Shown: positions 50,428 to 59,955, counted from the stretch's first letter. The stretch is DNA of 64,000 nucleotides from Rhizobium sp. 9140 (GCF_900067135.1 NZ_FJUR01000002.1:1108581-1172580), one strand, 5' to 3'. Numbers and translations: made by a program. Notes: generated from the sequence alone by a model not told the origin.

Positions 50428-50813
50428 ATTGCCGGAAAGAGCGGACGGCGTGTCGTCTCCGCCTTCATCACCGCGGCCCTCGGTCAAGACACGCCAGAGG
50501 CGGCAAGCACCCAATGGCGTAATGTTGCCGACCAAATCAGGCCGAAGGTGCCGAAGCTCGCCACCGTCATGAGCAGCGTCGAGCAGGACGTGCTCGCCTA
50601 CATGACCCTCCCAAGGCACACTGGACAAAGCTTCATTCAACCAACCCAATCAAACGCCTCAACGGCGAGATCAAGCGGCGCACCGAGGTGGTCGGCATCT
50701 TTCCAAACGACGGCGCCATCGTTCGTCTCGTCGGTGCGCTGCTCCTCGAACAGAATGATGAGTGGGCCGTCCAGCGGTCCCGCTACATAACACTGGAACA
50801 ATCGGAAAAATGA
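50428..50813 (+). pseudogene. IS256-family (Mutator) transposase 3' remnant
   Basis: The last 125 or so codons of a Mutator-type transposase, in two frames: GRRVVSAFITAALGQDTPEAA...MSSVEQDVLAYM, then after a shift near 50608 KLHSTNPIKRLNGEIKRRTEVVGIFPN...LLLEQNDEWAVQRSRY and a stop at 50811-50813. The N-terminal part is absent. It is a dead fragment next to the truncated dehydrogenase. Confidence 0.78.
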
Positions 50814-51164
50814 GCTGATGATTCACTCATCAGCCTGCCAACGGTAAGCTGACCCATTCCCGGCTCTGTCCGGGAGACACGGCGACTGCTGAAGCTATGC
50901 CACGTGCAGGGGCACGATCGGATTGACGTCTCGTGCTATGCTCTGTCCAGGCGCTGCTCTCGTGCTGCCGCTATTGCGCGGTGAGCGCACGGTTGCGTTG
51001 CCCATAACCTCTTTGCCTCATGTTTCGACGTGAGAATCGACGTCCCGTTCTACTCGATTCTTAGAAGCGAGAATCCTGCCGTTACCCTGTATCCATTTCG
51101 CAATAGCTAACATAGAACGACATGGCGTTGACCTGAACGCCTCGCTCTCCGAGCTTCCCACATA
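50814..51164. other. non-coding stretch before the HWE kinase, with a hairpin
   Basis: A hairpin GCTGATGA-TTCAC-TCATCAGC lies at 50814-50834 right after the IS256 remnant, with no T-run. A second weak hairpin (CCCGG/CCGGG) follows near 50865. The remaining 300 bases should contain the kinase promoter, but no clear sigma-70 or GGAAC-type site could be fixed. No gene was seen. Confidence 0.5.
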
Positions 51165-53042
51165 ATGGACATGATATCGATGAGCCCTGCGACTGTATCT
51201 TCTGCCGTCTTCCGCATGAATGGTGAACTCGCGGCCGCGGACCCGGTACTCGTTGGGAATGCAGATCTCCTTGCCGCTGTGTTCTCAGGCTCCGGAGACT
51301 GCATCAAGATCTTCGATCTGGACGGAAATCTCCAGTTTATGAGCGATGGCGGGAAACAGATCATGGAGGTGGACGATTTCAGCGGGATCAAGGGCTGCCC
51401 TTGGCCGGATTTCTGGACCGGGGAGGGGAATGATATTGCGAAGGCCGCCATAGCGTCAGCAAGGGAGGGTGTTGCCGCGCGGTTTTCGGGATCGGCGGTC
51501 ACCGTCAAAGGCAATCCACGCTATTGGGATGTGCAGGTCCTGCCGGTTCCCGGCGCCGGGGGGAAACCCACCCACCTTTTGTCGATCTCCAGAGATATCA
51601 CGGAAACGAAGCTCGCCCGGGAAGAGGCAAGACAGCTCACCGTCAATCTTCAGAATGCGGCCTTACGAGAGGCTGACAGCATGCGCCGCCTTTTCGAGAG
51701 TGCTCCGAGTTTCCTTTGTACGCTGGAAGGGCCGCATCACGTCGTCAAGATCGTCAACGGCGCGTTTTCGCGCCTCATTGGTCCGCGCGCGATGGTTGGT
51801 CGTCCCTTTCAGTCTGTTCTGCCCGAACTGGAGAGCCAAGAGGTCATCACGCTTCTCGATCGTGTCTACGCCACAGGTGAGGCCATGACGGGTCGGGGCG
51901 AGTTGATCCGTTTGATGCGCGTTGAGGGGGGAGGTGAGGAGGATATCTTCCTCAACTTCGTCATTCAGCCCATTCGCGATCTTCAAGGCCAGGTAACCGG
52001 CCTTTTCATCGAAGGGCATGATGTCACCGACCTGAAGCGTGCTGAGATTGCGCTGCGACGAAGAGAACTCCAGCTGCAACTGGCGCTCGATTCAGCGGAA
52101 ATGGGTGTTTGGGAGGCCGTTCTCGTCAACGGACGTATCGTTTCGACGACAGAGGATGCGAGGGCGTCGTTTCTGCTGGGCCGGCCGGCCGACCAGCAGC
52201 CATCCTTCGAGACTTTTGTCAGCCGTGTACATCCCGACGACCGACAAGCACTGAGCCGATCCGTCGAGCAGGCTATGAATCCTCTCGGGGAAGGGCATCT
52301 CGATGTCGAATACCGGGTGCTGTCCGGCGAGAACAGGCCGGAGCGCTGGATTCACGCCAGAGCACGGTTTGTAGACGGCAAGGATGCAAAGCGGCTCGTC
52401 GGCACCGTCCGCGATATCACGGCCATCAAGGATGCCGAAAGCCAATATGCCCTGTTGAATGGCGAACTTCAGCACCGGATCAAGAACACCCTGGCCATGG
52501 TCAGCGCCATCGCGTCGCAGACGCTGGAGGGCGAAGCGGTTCTGGAGCAGCGCGACACGTTCAACGCCCGCCTGCACACACTGGCTCACGCGCACGACCT
52601 GCTGATGGGGGAAGCGCAGGAGAAGGGCAGCATCCGTGAGGTCATCGAAACGGCACTGGCGCCGCATCGGACCGGTGCCGCGCAGTTCGATATTTCCGGT
52701 CCCGACCTTCCGCTGTCCCCGAAACAGACGCTCTCGCTCGCCCTCGCCATACATGAACTGGCCACAAATGCCGCGAAATACGGCGCGCTCTCGTTGCCGA
52801 GCGGGAAGATTGTGATCAGCTGGGATCAAAATGCGAATGGTTCCGAAGCTCAGGCCTTTGCGTTGCGGTGGGAAGAGAAGAACGGTCCACCTGTCGTGCC
52901 GCCGACGCGGTCGGGATTTGGCTCCCGGCTGATAACCCGGGTTCTCGCTGCGGATTTCAAGGGCCAGGTCACGCTCGACTATGTCCCAGTCGGTCTCGTT
53001 TGCACGCTCGTCTCGCGCTTTCCCGTCGAACTTGGCGCTTAG
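51165..53042 (+). CDS. PAS-domain HWE-family sensor histidine kinase
   Basis: A 625-residue soluble-looking sensor kinase with no membrane segments. Three PAS-type domains occupy about 35-155, 170-295 and 305-425 (ends ISRDITETK, IEGHDVTDLK, TVRDITAIK). The kinase core follows, with phospho-acceptor His437 in LNGELQHRIKNTLAMV, an HELATNAAKYGALS N-box and the RWEEKNGPPV motif of the HWE group. HWE kinases are common in Rhizobiales and sense light, redox or general stress. No response regulator is adjacent, so it is an orphan here. No chromophore-type Cys motif was recognised in the PAS domains. Confidence 0.88.
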   Translation: MDMISMSPATVSSAVFRMNGELAAADPVLVGNADLLAAVFSGSGDCIKIFDLDGNLQFMSDGGKQIMEVDDFSGIKGCPWPDFWTGEGNDIAKAAIASAREGVAARFSGSAVTVKGNPRYWDVQVLPVPGAGGKPTHLLSISRDITETKLAREEARQLTVNLQNAALREADSMRRLFESAPSFLCTLEGPHHVVKIVNGAFSRLIGPRAMVGRPFQSVLPELESQEVITLLDRVYATGEAMTGRGELIRLMRVEGGGEEDIFLNFVIQPIRDLQGQVTGLFIEGHDVTDLKRAEIALRRRELQLQLALDSAEMGVWEAVLVNGRIVSTTEDARASFLLGRPADQQPSFETFVSRVHPDDRQALSRSVEQAMNPLGEGHLDVEYRVLSGENRPERWIHARARFVDGKDAKRLVGTVRDITAIKDAESQYALLNGELQHRIKNTLAMVSAIASQTLEGEAVLEQRDTFNARLHTLAHAHDLLMGEAQEKGSIREVIETALAPHRTGAAQFDISGPDLPLSPKQTLSLALAIHELATNAAKYGALSLPSGKIVISWDQNANGSEAQAFALRWEEKNGPPVVPPTRSGFGSRLITRVLAADFKGQVTLDYVPVGLVCTLVSRFPVELGA

Positions 53043-53055
53043 CGAATACGAAAAA

Positions 53056-53079
53056 GCCGCCAGTCTTGCGACTGGCGGC
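53056..53079 (-). terminator. rho-independent terminator
   Basis: A 10-bp perfect stem (GCCGCCAGTC / GACTGGCGGC) with a 4-base loop. On the minus strand it is followed by TTTTT, so it ends the gene at 53108. It may also help stop the kinase transcript from the other side. Confidence 0.85.
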
Positions 53080-53733
53080 GTCGAGGTTCGGATATCGTTA
53101 GCCGGATTTAGACGGCGCGGACATCGTCCAGATCGCGCTTCGTGCCGGCAACGCCGCCGAACCAGGCTGCAACGGCGCCGAGGACCAGAGCAATGAAGCC
53201 GAGGATGGCGCCTGTCGATACAGCAGCCGTAGCAGTCTGAGCGGCGTCAATGGCCTGCTGCTTGGCAGCTTCCATATTCTGGCGATAGGTCTGCTCATAC
53301 TGCTGAACCTGAGTGCGAGCCTGATCGACCGGGATGTTCTGAGCGCGGGCCAGAGCTTCGGCAGCACGGGTGCGGGCCTCTTCGGCGCTGGCTTCGTCGC
53401 CGGTGACGACAGCCTGAATGGCGGAGACAGCCGCGTTCTGCAGAGCCTGCGGGTCATTGCCCGTCGTATTGCGGATCTGCTGCTCGATGCCGGCCATCGG
53501 ATTGGTGACGTCGGAAAGAGCCGGTGCCGCAGTTGTTGCAGCTGTGGCAGCCGTACGGCCAACACCGCCGACGACGCTGGAAATGCCGTTGAAGGCACCG
53601 CTGTCAACGGCGGAGTAAAATCCTGCCACGCGGCGGCGCAAAAGTCGGCCACTTGTGGCGCGCGCATGAGACCGCCGGGAGGGCTTAGGCCCGAGCGGGG
53701 GTCTCATGCGCGCGTTGCGATTTTCGAAGGGCG

Positions 53734-54492
53734 TCAGCCGGCCTTTCGGGCGCGGCTTTGGGCGAGACGATAGCTGTCGCCGTTCATCTCGAGGATGCTG
53801 ACGTGATGGGTGATGCGGTCGAGCAAAGCGCCGGTCAGGCGCTCGGACCCCAAGGTTTCCGTCCATTCGTCAAAAGGAAGGTTGCTGGTGATCAGGGTCG
53901 CGCCTCGCTCGTATCGTTGCGAGATCAGCTCGAACAGCAATTCCGCGCCGGTCTTTGACAGCGGCACGAAGCCCAGTTCATCGATGATCAACAGCTGGTA
54001 GGCGGCCATCTGCTTCTGGAACCGGATGAGACGCCGCTCGTCGCGCGCCTCCATCATCTCGCTGACCAGTGCGGCCGCTGTCGTGAACCCAACGGACAGG
54101 CCCTTCTGGCAGGCGGCCAGGCCGAGGCCGAGCGCCACATGGGTCTTGCCCGTGCCGCTGGGGCCGAGAGCGATAACGTTCTCCCTGCGCTCGATCCATT
54201 CGCAGCGCGCCAGTTCCAGCACCTGCATCCTGTTCAGCTTTGGGATGGCGGCGAAGTCGAAACTGTCGAGGCTTTTGACGACCGGGAACCTGGCCGCCTT
54301 GATGCGACGCTCGACCTTGCGACGGTCCCGTTCGATCATCTCCCGCTCGGCAAGCCGGGTGAGGTATCCGACATGATCGACGCCTTCGGTGGCGCACAGC
54401 CGGGCCAGCTTCTGGTACTCGCGCTGGAAACTCGGCAGCTTCAGGGTTTTGAGATAATGGGTGAGAAGGATCTCGGGTGCTTGGGTGTTCAT
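53734..54492 (-). CDS. istB: IS21-family helper ATPase IstB
   Basis: A 252-residue AAA+ ATPase: Walker A GPSGTGKTH, Walker B LLIIDELGFV, and TLITSNLPFDEW. ATG 54492 overlaps the istA stop; the longer frame extends only into istA. It supports IstA-driven transposition. Confidence 0.93.
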   Translation of the reverse strand: MNTQAPEILLTHYLKTLKLPSFQREYQKLARLCATEGVDHVGYLTRLAEREMIERDRRKVERRIKAARFPVVKSLDSFDFAAIPKLNRMQVLELARCEWIERRENVIALGPSGTGKTHVALGLGLAACQKGLSVGFTTAAALVSEMMEARDERRLIRFQKQMAAYQLLIIDELGFVPLSKTGAELLFELISQRYERGATLITSNLPFDEWTETLGSERLTGALLDRITHHVSILEMNGDSYRLAQSRARKAG

Positions 54493-55985
54493 GCGACTTC
54501 TCCCGCATCCGACGACAGGAGACGCATATACGCCTTCGCCGATGTCGTCTCGACCGTCGCCCTCGGCAAATACGGGTAGATGGACAGGTCCAGTCTGGGC
54601 GGCCGGCGTTCCACCCGGCACAGGATCAGATGCTTGACGGCGTCAAAGCCAATGGCGCCAAGCTGGATCGCCTGCTTCACCGCCGCATGCAGATCGGCGA
54701 GTTCGAAGCTCTCCAGCAGGCGGAGGACCTGCACGTACTCACGCCGGCCGTGTTTGGCCATGCGGCCTTCCATCAACCGGCGCAGCGTAGCGAACTCTTG
54801 CGGCAAGTCCCAGCCCTGGAGGGGCGCTGCCTGATCCAGCGAATTGATCTTCTGCTCGATCAGCGGCAGGTAATGGACAGGATCGAAGACGACGTCTTCC
54901 CGTTCCCAGCACCGAGGATGGCGGGCGATGATCTCGCCACGGCCACCAATGACCACTTCGTTGACATAGCCGCGCACCCACACATCCTGATGGCCATAGG
55001 CGACCGGGACGGAATAGTCGTTGGTCTTGTAGCGCACCAGCGACTGCGCCGTCACCTTGGCACTTGCCTGGTCGCAGGCATCAAATGGCGAGGCTGGCAA
55101 GGCGCGCATGGCAGCCAGATCGCGCCGCAAGCGCTCGCCGATCGTCTCGCTCTCGCCGCGCAGCCTGTCGCGCTGGCGCTTCCGGCACTGCTCCTCCAGA
55201 AAGGTGTTGAACGCCTCCCATGTCGCAAACTGCGGGATCGGTACCATGAAGTTGCGCCGGGCATAGCCGACGAGACCCTCGACGTTCCCCTTGTCGTTGC
55301 CCTTGCCGGGACGGCCATAGCGATCCCGGATAAGGTAGTGGGACAGGAAGCCGCTGAACAACGTCGCGCGCTTGCGGGTGCCGTCAGGCAAAATCTTCGC
55401 CACCAGGCAACGGTCGTTGTCGTAGACGATCGATTGCGGCACGGCGCCGAAGAAAGCGAACGCATGGACATGGCCATCGACCCAGGCCTCGGCCACTGCC
55501 GCCGGATAGGCCCGCACGTAGCAGCCGTCGCTGTGCGGAAGGTCGAGCACGAAGAAATGCGCCTTCTGCTCGACACCGCCGATGACCACCATCGCCTCAC
55601 CGAAATCGGCCTGCGCATGGCCGGGCGGATGCGACAGCGGCACGAACACTTCCTGGCGGCGCTGATCCCGCTCGCGCATGTAATCCTTGATGATCGTATA
55701 GCCGCCAGTGAACCCGCATTCGTCTCGAAGCCGGTCAAACACCCGCTTGGCCGTATGGCGCTGCTTGCGCGGCACTTGTCTGTCTTCGTCCAGCCAGTGA
55801 TCGATCGTCGAGACAAACGCATCCAGCTTGGGCCGCCGGATCGGTGATTGTCGCTGATAGCCAGGTGGCGTCGAATAGGACAGCATCTTGGAAACGCTGT
55901 CGCGCGATATGTTGAAATGCTTTGCAGCCTGACGCCGGCTCATGCCTTCCGAGCAAGCCAGTCGAACCTTCAGATATAATTCCAC
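54489..55985 (-). CDS. istA: IS21-family transposase IstA
   Basis: A 498-residue transposase with an N-terminal HTH (EGMSRRQAAKHFNISRDSVSKML), a DDE core (HAQADFGEAMVVIGG; VYDNDRC; KGNDKGNVEGLVGYARRNF) and a C-terminal Mu-like domain (NDYSVPVAYGHQDVWV). It appears intact and should be mobile. It overlaps istB by ATGA. Confidence 0.93.
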   Translation of the reverse strand: MELYLKVRLACSEGMSRRQAAKHFNISRDSVSKMLSYSTPPGYQRQSPIRRPKLDAFVSTIDHWLDEDRQVPRKQRHTAKRVFDRLRDECGFTGGYTIIKDYMRERDQRRQEVFVPLSHPPGHAQADFGEAMVVIGGVEQKAHFFVLDLPHSDGCYVRAYPAAVAEAWVDGHVHAFAFFGAVPQSIVYDNDRCLVAKILPDGTRKRATLFSGFLSHYLIRDRYGRPGKGNDKGNVEGLVGYARRNFMVPIPQFATWEAFNTFLEEQCRKRQRDRLRGESETIGERLRRDLAAMRALPASPFDACDQASAKVTAQSLVRYKTNDYSVPVAYGHQDVWVRGYVNEVVIGGRGEIIARHPRCWEREDVVFDPVHYLPLIEQKINSLDQAAPLQGWDLPQEFATLRRLMEGRMAKHGRREYVQVLRLLESFELADLHAAVKQAIQLGAIGFDAVKHLILCRVERRPPRLDLSIYPYLPRATVETTSAKAYMRLLSSDAGEVA

Positions 55986-56258
55986 GGTATAGATCCCCAG
56001 GCCCTCCTGCGCTCATTGCAGAAGAGAAATAGGTGGCCGACTTTTACGCCGCCCGAAGCGGGACAATCCCGCCGCTACCGTGGTCTAATTTTGCACCGCC
56101 GCTCTCACCGATCGTCGGAAAATCCACAAACCGCATTTGGCCCACTCACGAAAGAAGTGGACCAGAGCGCAAAGGTAGGCCAGCGTCAAGGTCTGTAGGA
56201 AAAGCGAACGGCGCGTTATGCGCCGAAACGGACGGCCCAAACCGGGAGGAGACCCATC

Positions 56259-57464
56259 ATGGCGAGCGTAACCACACCAAGTGGGGTCCGGGCAGACACC
56301 ATGGCCTTTTCGATCATAGCGGCAGCCAGCTTCTGCCACATGCTCAACGATATCATGCAGTCGCTGCTGACCTCCCTCTACCCGCTGATCAAGGCGAACT
56401 ATGCGCTCGATTTCGTCCAGATCGGCCTTCTGACCTTCGCGTTTCAGGTGACGGCATCGCTGTTGCAGCCGTTGGTGGGCGTGGTGACGGACCGTTGGCC
56501 GATGCCGTTCTCCCTGCCGGCGGCGATGCTTGCCACCTGCGCTGGGCTGTTTACGCTGGCCTTCGCCCATAGTTTCGAGGTGCTGGTCATCGGTGCCTGC
56601 CTCATCGGCGTTGGTTCCGCCGTCTTCCACCCGGAAGCCTCGCGCGTGGCTCGCCTCGCCTCGGGTGGGCGGCACGGTCTTGCGCAATCTTTCTTTCAGG
56701 TCGGCGGCAATGCCGGCACGGCCATTGGGCCGCTGCTCGCGGCGTTCGTCGTCATCCCGCGCGGGCAGGAGACGCTTGGCTGGTTCTCGATCATCGCCGT
56801 CGTCGGCTTCATCGTGCTATCCTTCGTCAGCACATGGTATCTACGCCATCGCCGCGCGACGGCTGGCCGTCCAACGCTCGACCGCGCCCTGCCGCTGCCG
56901 CGCAATCAGGTGCTGTGGACCCTGGCCGTCCTCACCGTGCTGACGGCAACGAAGAACGCCTATCTCGCCAGTCTTTCAAGCTACTTCACATTCTTTGCCA
57001 TCGAGAAGTTCGGCGTCGGCGTGCAGGATGCGCAGGTCATGTTGTTCCTGTTTCTCGGAGCGTCCGCGGCCGGCGTGTTCTTCGGCGGACCGATCGGCGA
57101 CCGGTTTGGCGCCCGCGTCGTCATCTGGTTCTCGATCCTCGGCGTCATCCCCTTCGCGCTGATGCTGCCTTACGCCAATCTCTTCTGGACCTCGGCGCTT
57201 GTCATCGTCATCGGCTTCATCTTCTCCTCCGCGTTTTCCGCCATCGTGGTCTTCGCGCAAGAACTGGTGCCGGGCCGTGTAGGGCTGATCGCCGGCATGT
57301 TCTTCGGCTTCGCCTTCGGGTTCGGAGGCATCGGCGCAGCCGTCCTCGGCCTGTTTGCCGATCGCTACGGCATCGAGTTCGTCTACCGGCTCTGCTCCTA
57401 CCTGCCGCTGCTTGGCCTGCTCACTGTCCTGCTGCCGAAGCTGCCCGGTCGAAAGCGCGCCTGA
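56259..57464 (+). CDS. fsr: MFS efflux transporter, fosmidomycin-resistance (Fsr) family
   Basis: A 401-residue major facilitator with about twelve hydrophobic segments. Fsr-family features are CHMLNDIMQSLLTSLYPLIK in the first helix, VGVVTDRWPMPFSLP in the first loop, and GVGSAVFHPEASRVARLASGGRHG. GGAGGAG lies about 10 bases before ATG 56259. It is single, with its stop facing the aldo/keto reductase gene 2 bases away. The substrate is probably a drug or metabolite; fosmidomycin is only the family name. Confidence 0.85.
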   Translation: MASVTTPSGVRADTMAFSIIAAASFCHMLNDIMQSLLTSLYPLIKANYALDFVQIGLLTFAFQVTASLLQPLVGVVTDRWPMPFSLPAAMLATCAGLFTLAFAHSFEVLVIGACLIGVGSAVFHPEASRVARLASGGRHGLAQSFFQVGGNAGTAIGPLLAAFVVIPRGQETLGWFSIIAVVGFIVLSFVSTWYLRHRRATAGRPTLDRALPLPRNQVLWTLAVLTVLTATKNAYLASLSSYFTFFAIEKFGVGVQDAQVMLFLFLGASAAGVFFGGPIGDRFGARVVIWFSILGVIPFALMLPYANLFWTSALVIVIGFIFSSAFSAIVVFAQELVPGRVGLIAGMFFGFAFGFGGIGAAVLGLFADRYGIEFVYRLCSYLPLLGLLTVLLPKLPGRKRA

Positions 57465-57466
57465 GG

Positions 57467-58954
57467 CTACAGACTGATGCTACCGCCTGCGGCTCCGTCG
57501 CAGATGGCTTCCGCCTCAATCTCGACCGCGTAATCGCCGATCAGATTGCCCGCCTCCATCATCGTGTTGGCGGGCAGGACGGTGCCGAAGACGCGGCCGT
57601 GGGCGCGGGAAACCGGCTCCCATTGGCTGGCGTCGCGCAGATAGACGCGGGTCCGCACCACATCTTCCATCGATCCGCCGAGCGCGGCGATCGATGCGGC
57701 GATCTTGTCGAGGATGTAGGTTGCCTGCGCTCCCGCATCCCCCGGCGCGACGCAGCGGTCGGCTGCATGCGTGGCCGTCGTGCCGGAGACGTGGATGCGG
57801 TTGCCCACGCGGACGGCGCGGCTGTAGCCGGCGATCGGCTCCCAGATGCTGCCGGAGGAGACACGGCTGCGTCCCGGCCGGCCCGGAACCGGCTCGGCGG
57901 TGTAGATCGAGGGAATGGCACTCAGATGATGGCTGAGATCGCCGGAGGCGGTAAGGAACGGCGGCTTGCGATATTCATCGCCGCAATCGCCGGGGATGGG
58001 CTGGGTGGCGGCGAAAGCCTCGTTAAGATCCGCATGGTCCTGCGCGTCGAGCGAGAAGCCGAAAACGTTCAGATTGTCGCCGCGATGCTCGTTTTCTCCA
58101 AGCCGCGCGCCGATGATCGTGGCGGCAACGGCTGGATGTTCTAGAACCCAGCGGCTGGCGACGTTCGACAGAGAGACATGATGTCGCCGGGCGATCCGCG
58201 ATGCGGCTTCGAGGATGCCCTGAAACGCGGCCCAGCCGCCGGCCGTGTCGATGAAGCGCTTGTATTTCGAGCGGCTCCAGTCGGGTATCGTTTCCGGTTC
58301 CGGCGCACCCAGCCATTTTTCGGAGAGAAAGCCCCCGCAGAGCGAGCCATAGGCCAACAGCTTGACGCCGCGCTTCTGGCAGAGATCCGACAAGGCGCCT
58401 GCGGCACGGCGGTCGACCAGCGAGAACGAGACCTGATTGGTCGTGATCTCGATGCCGTCGGACAGCGCCAGCGCCAGATGCCCCGCGTCGAAATTCGTCA
58501 GGCCCAGCGCGCCGATGAGGCCTTCTTGCTTCAGCCGCTGCATCTCGTTGAGGGCATCCAGCCAGGCGGGGTGCTGGAAGGTCCACCAATGAAACTGCAA
58601 AAGGTCGATCCGCTCGACCCCGAGCCGGGTCAGACGTTCCTCGACGCCGCGCCGCACGATATCGCGCGTCATCGGGCCGGGCTCGGGACACCACTTCGTG
58701 AAGGCGACCGGTCGCGGTGCATTCGGGTAACGCGACAGGAGACGGCCGGTGATCACCTCGGCCGAACCATAGTGATCGGCCATATCGAACGTGTCGAAAC
58801 CGTTTCGAGCATAGGCCTGCAAGGCGTCTGCACCCATGTCCGGATCGATCGTCGTGCCGTTCTTTTCGATGTCGGCGACCTGCCAGAGGCCGCAGACGAG
58901 GCGGCTGATCTCCAGATCGGGTGTGAGGCGAATGCGGTCAGGGCGCTCGGTCAT
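57467..58954 (-). CDS. aldo/keto reductase-RidA (YjgF) fusion protein
   Basis: A 495-residue two-domain protein. Residues about 15-335 form an aldo/keto reductase with the tetrad Asp57, Tyr62 (DHYGSAE), Lys87 (FTKWCP) and His122 (LLQFHWW). Residues about 370-490 form a RidA/YjgF domain (VGNRIHVSGTTATH; DYAVEIEAEAICD). The Arg that RidA uses for enamine/imine deamination (in a PAR motif) is Asn here (LPANTMM), so canonical deaminase activity is doubtful. ATG 58954 has GGGAG 7 bases upstream; the longer frame runs through the transporter remnant. It follows the deleted LIV operon, so the missing importer probably served its substrate. Confidence 0.85.
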   Translation of the reverse strand: MTERPDRIRLTPDLEISRLVCGLWQVADIEKNGTTIDPDMGADALQAYARNGFDTFDMADHYGSAEVITGRLLSRYPNAPRPVAFTKWCPEPGPMTRDIVRRGVEERLTRLGVERIDLLQFHWWTFQHPAWLDALNEMQRLKQEGLIGALGLTNFDAGHLALALSDGIEITTNQVSFSLVDRRAAGALSDLCQKRGVKLLAYGSLCGGFLSEKWLGAPEPETIPDWSRSKYKRFIDTAGGWAAFQGILEAASRIARRHHVSLSNVASRWVLEHPAVAATIIGARLGENEHRGDNLNVFGFSLDAQDHADLNEAFAATQPIPGDCGDEYRKPPFLTASGDLSHHLSAIPSIYTAEPVPGRPGRSRVSSGSIWEPIAGYSRAVRVGNRIHVSGTTATHAADRCVAPGDAGAQATYILDKIAASIAALGGSMEDVVRTRVYLRDASQWEPVSRAHGRVFGTVLPANTMMEAGNLIGDYAVEIEAEAICDGAAGGSISL

Positions 58955-59158
58955 CAGGACGTCTCCCGGGCCTGCGCCCGCGTTTTTCGCGGCGGCCGAG
59001 CGCGCTGCGCTCGCCCAGAATGCCGCGGGGCCGAAGAAGAAGGATGGCGCAAAGGCCGACGCCGATTGCGACGATCTGCAAGGATGCGGCGCGTATCCAG
59101 CGACGAGCGCGTGAATATCGAGTGCCGGACCCATCGGCGGAGCCGAGACGGCGCTCAT
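58938..59158 (-). pseudogene. fused remnants of livF-type (5') and livM-type permease (3') genes
   Basis: The ATG at 59158 overlaps the LivG-type stop and reads about 22 codons of a LivF-like start (PALDIHALVAGY). Then, in another frame from about 59090, comes a permease C-terminus (LQIVAIGVGLCAILLLRPRGILGER) ending at a stop at 58938. The intervening ATPase and permease genes are gone. This marks a deletion inside a LIV-type transporter operon. No binding-protein gene remains either. Confidence 0.65.
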
Positions 59159-59955
59159 GCCATGGCTCCGAGATAGGCCTCGATGACAGCGGGATCGCGC
59201 GCGACCTCTGCCGGGCTACCCTCGGCAAGCGGCCTGCCCAGCGCCATGGCGACGACCCGCGAGCAGAGACGGGAGACCATGTCCATATTGTGCTCGATCA
59301 GGAGGATGGACGTGCCCTCCGCGTTCAGCCGCCGCACGCGCTCGATGATGGTCTCCAGCAGGGCCGGGTTGACGCCGGCCGCGGGCTCGTCGAGCAGGAT
59401 AGCGGTCGGATCCGCCATCAGGATGCGCGCCAGTTCCAAGAGCTTGCGCTGTCCGCCGGAGAGAACCCGTGCCGGCTGGTGTTCGAGATCCGACAGGGTG
59501 ACGAAGGCGAGAAGCGCGCGTGCCTTCTCGACCGCCGCCTTCTCCTGTCGTCGCACATGGGCGACGCGCAGAAAATTGGCGAGCAGCCGCTCCCCGTCCT
59601 GGCGCTGCGCGCCCGCGAGCACGTTTTCGAGCACGGTCATTTCGAGGAAAGGTCTCGGGATCTGGAACGTCCGCCCGATACCGAGGCCGATCCGCTGTTC
59701 CGGCCGATCCTGCGATGCGTCGCGCCCGCCGATCCGGATCTCGCCCGATGTCGGTTTCAGCGTGCCCGCAATGAGGTTGAAGAGTGTCGTCTTGCCAGCC
59801 CCGTTCGGCCCGATCAGCCCAACCATCTCGCCGCGCGCCAGCCGCAGCGACATCCTGTCGACCGCCGTCATCCCGTCGAACCGCTTGACGAGATTGCGGG
59901 CATCGATAACGGAACTTTCAGCTGCCGGCGTTTTCGAGGCGATCTGGAATGGCAA
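59155..59955 (-). CDS. ABC transporter ATP-binding protein (LivG-type), orphaned
   Basis: A 266-residue ATPase: Walker A GPNGAGKTT, GIGRTFQIPRPF, signature LSGGQRKL, Walker B AILLDEPAAGVNP and the switch His in ILLIEHNMD. The gene itself looks intact, but its partner ATPase, permeases and binding protein are missing or reduced to remnants just downstream. It is therefore probably non-functional as an importer. It is the first gene of the minus-strand group ending with the aldo/keto reductase-RidA fusion. Confidence 0.87.
   Translation of the reverse strand: MPFQIASKTPAAESSVIDARNLVKRFDGMTAVDRMSLRLARGEMVGLIGPNGAGKTTLFNLIAGTLKPTSGEIRIGGRDASQDRPEQRIGLGIGRTFQIPRPFLEMTVLENVLAGAQRQDGERLLANFLRVAHVRRQEKAAVEKARALLAFVTLSDLEHQPARVLSGGQRKLLELARILMADPTAILLDEPAAGVNPALLETIIERVRRLNAEGTSILLIEHNMDMVSRLCSRVVAMALGRPLAEGSPAEVARDPAVIEAYLGAMA

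Larger units (their letters stand above)
53601..56105 (-). mobile_element. IS21-family insertion sequence with 5-bp target duplication
   Basis: Inner terminal repeats GGCGGCG(C/T)AAAAGTCGGCCAC occur at both ends, with outer CGGCGG(A/T)G(T/C)AAAAT repeats. Direct repeats CACCG at 53596-53600 and 56106-56110 bound the element. It encodes intact istA and istB on the minus strand. It differs in sequence from the IS21 at 41006-43618. Confidence 0.85.
53108..56136 (-). pseudogene. PhnA-like/hypothetical membrane-anchored protein gene, split by IS21 insertion
   Basis: The 3' part (53108-53600) encodes GAFNGISSVVGG..., a long Ala/Gln-rich helical region and one C-terminal membrane segment (TGAILGFIALVLGAVAAWFGG). 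The IS21 element 53601-56105 with its duplicated CACCG interrupts it. Joining 53600 to 56111 restores an in-frame ATG at 56136 (MRFVDFPTIGAFNG...), 519 nt or 172 residues. Similar rhizobial PhnA-like proteins are longer at the N-terminus, so the gene may already have been shortened. The apparent longer frame into the IS is artificial. Confidence 0.6.

Noticed and set aside
53108..53866. A 252-residue protein crossing the IS21 left end
   Set aside because: The N-terminal 85 or so residues are IS sequence; the native gene resumes beyond the IS.
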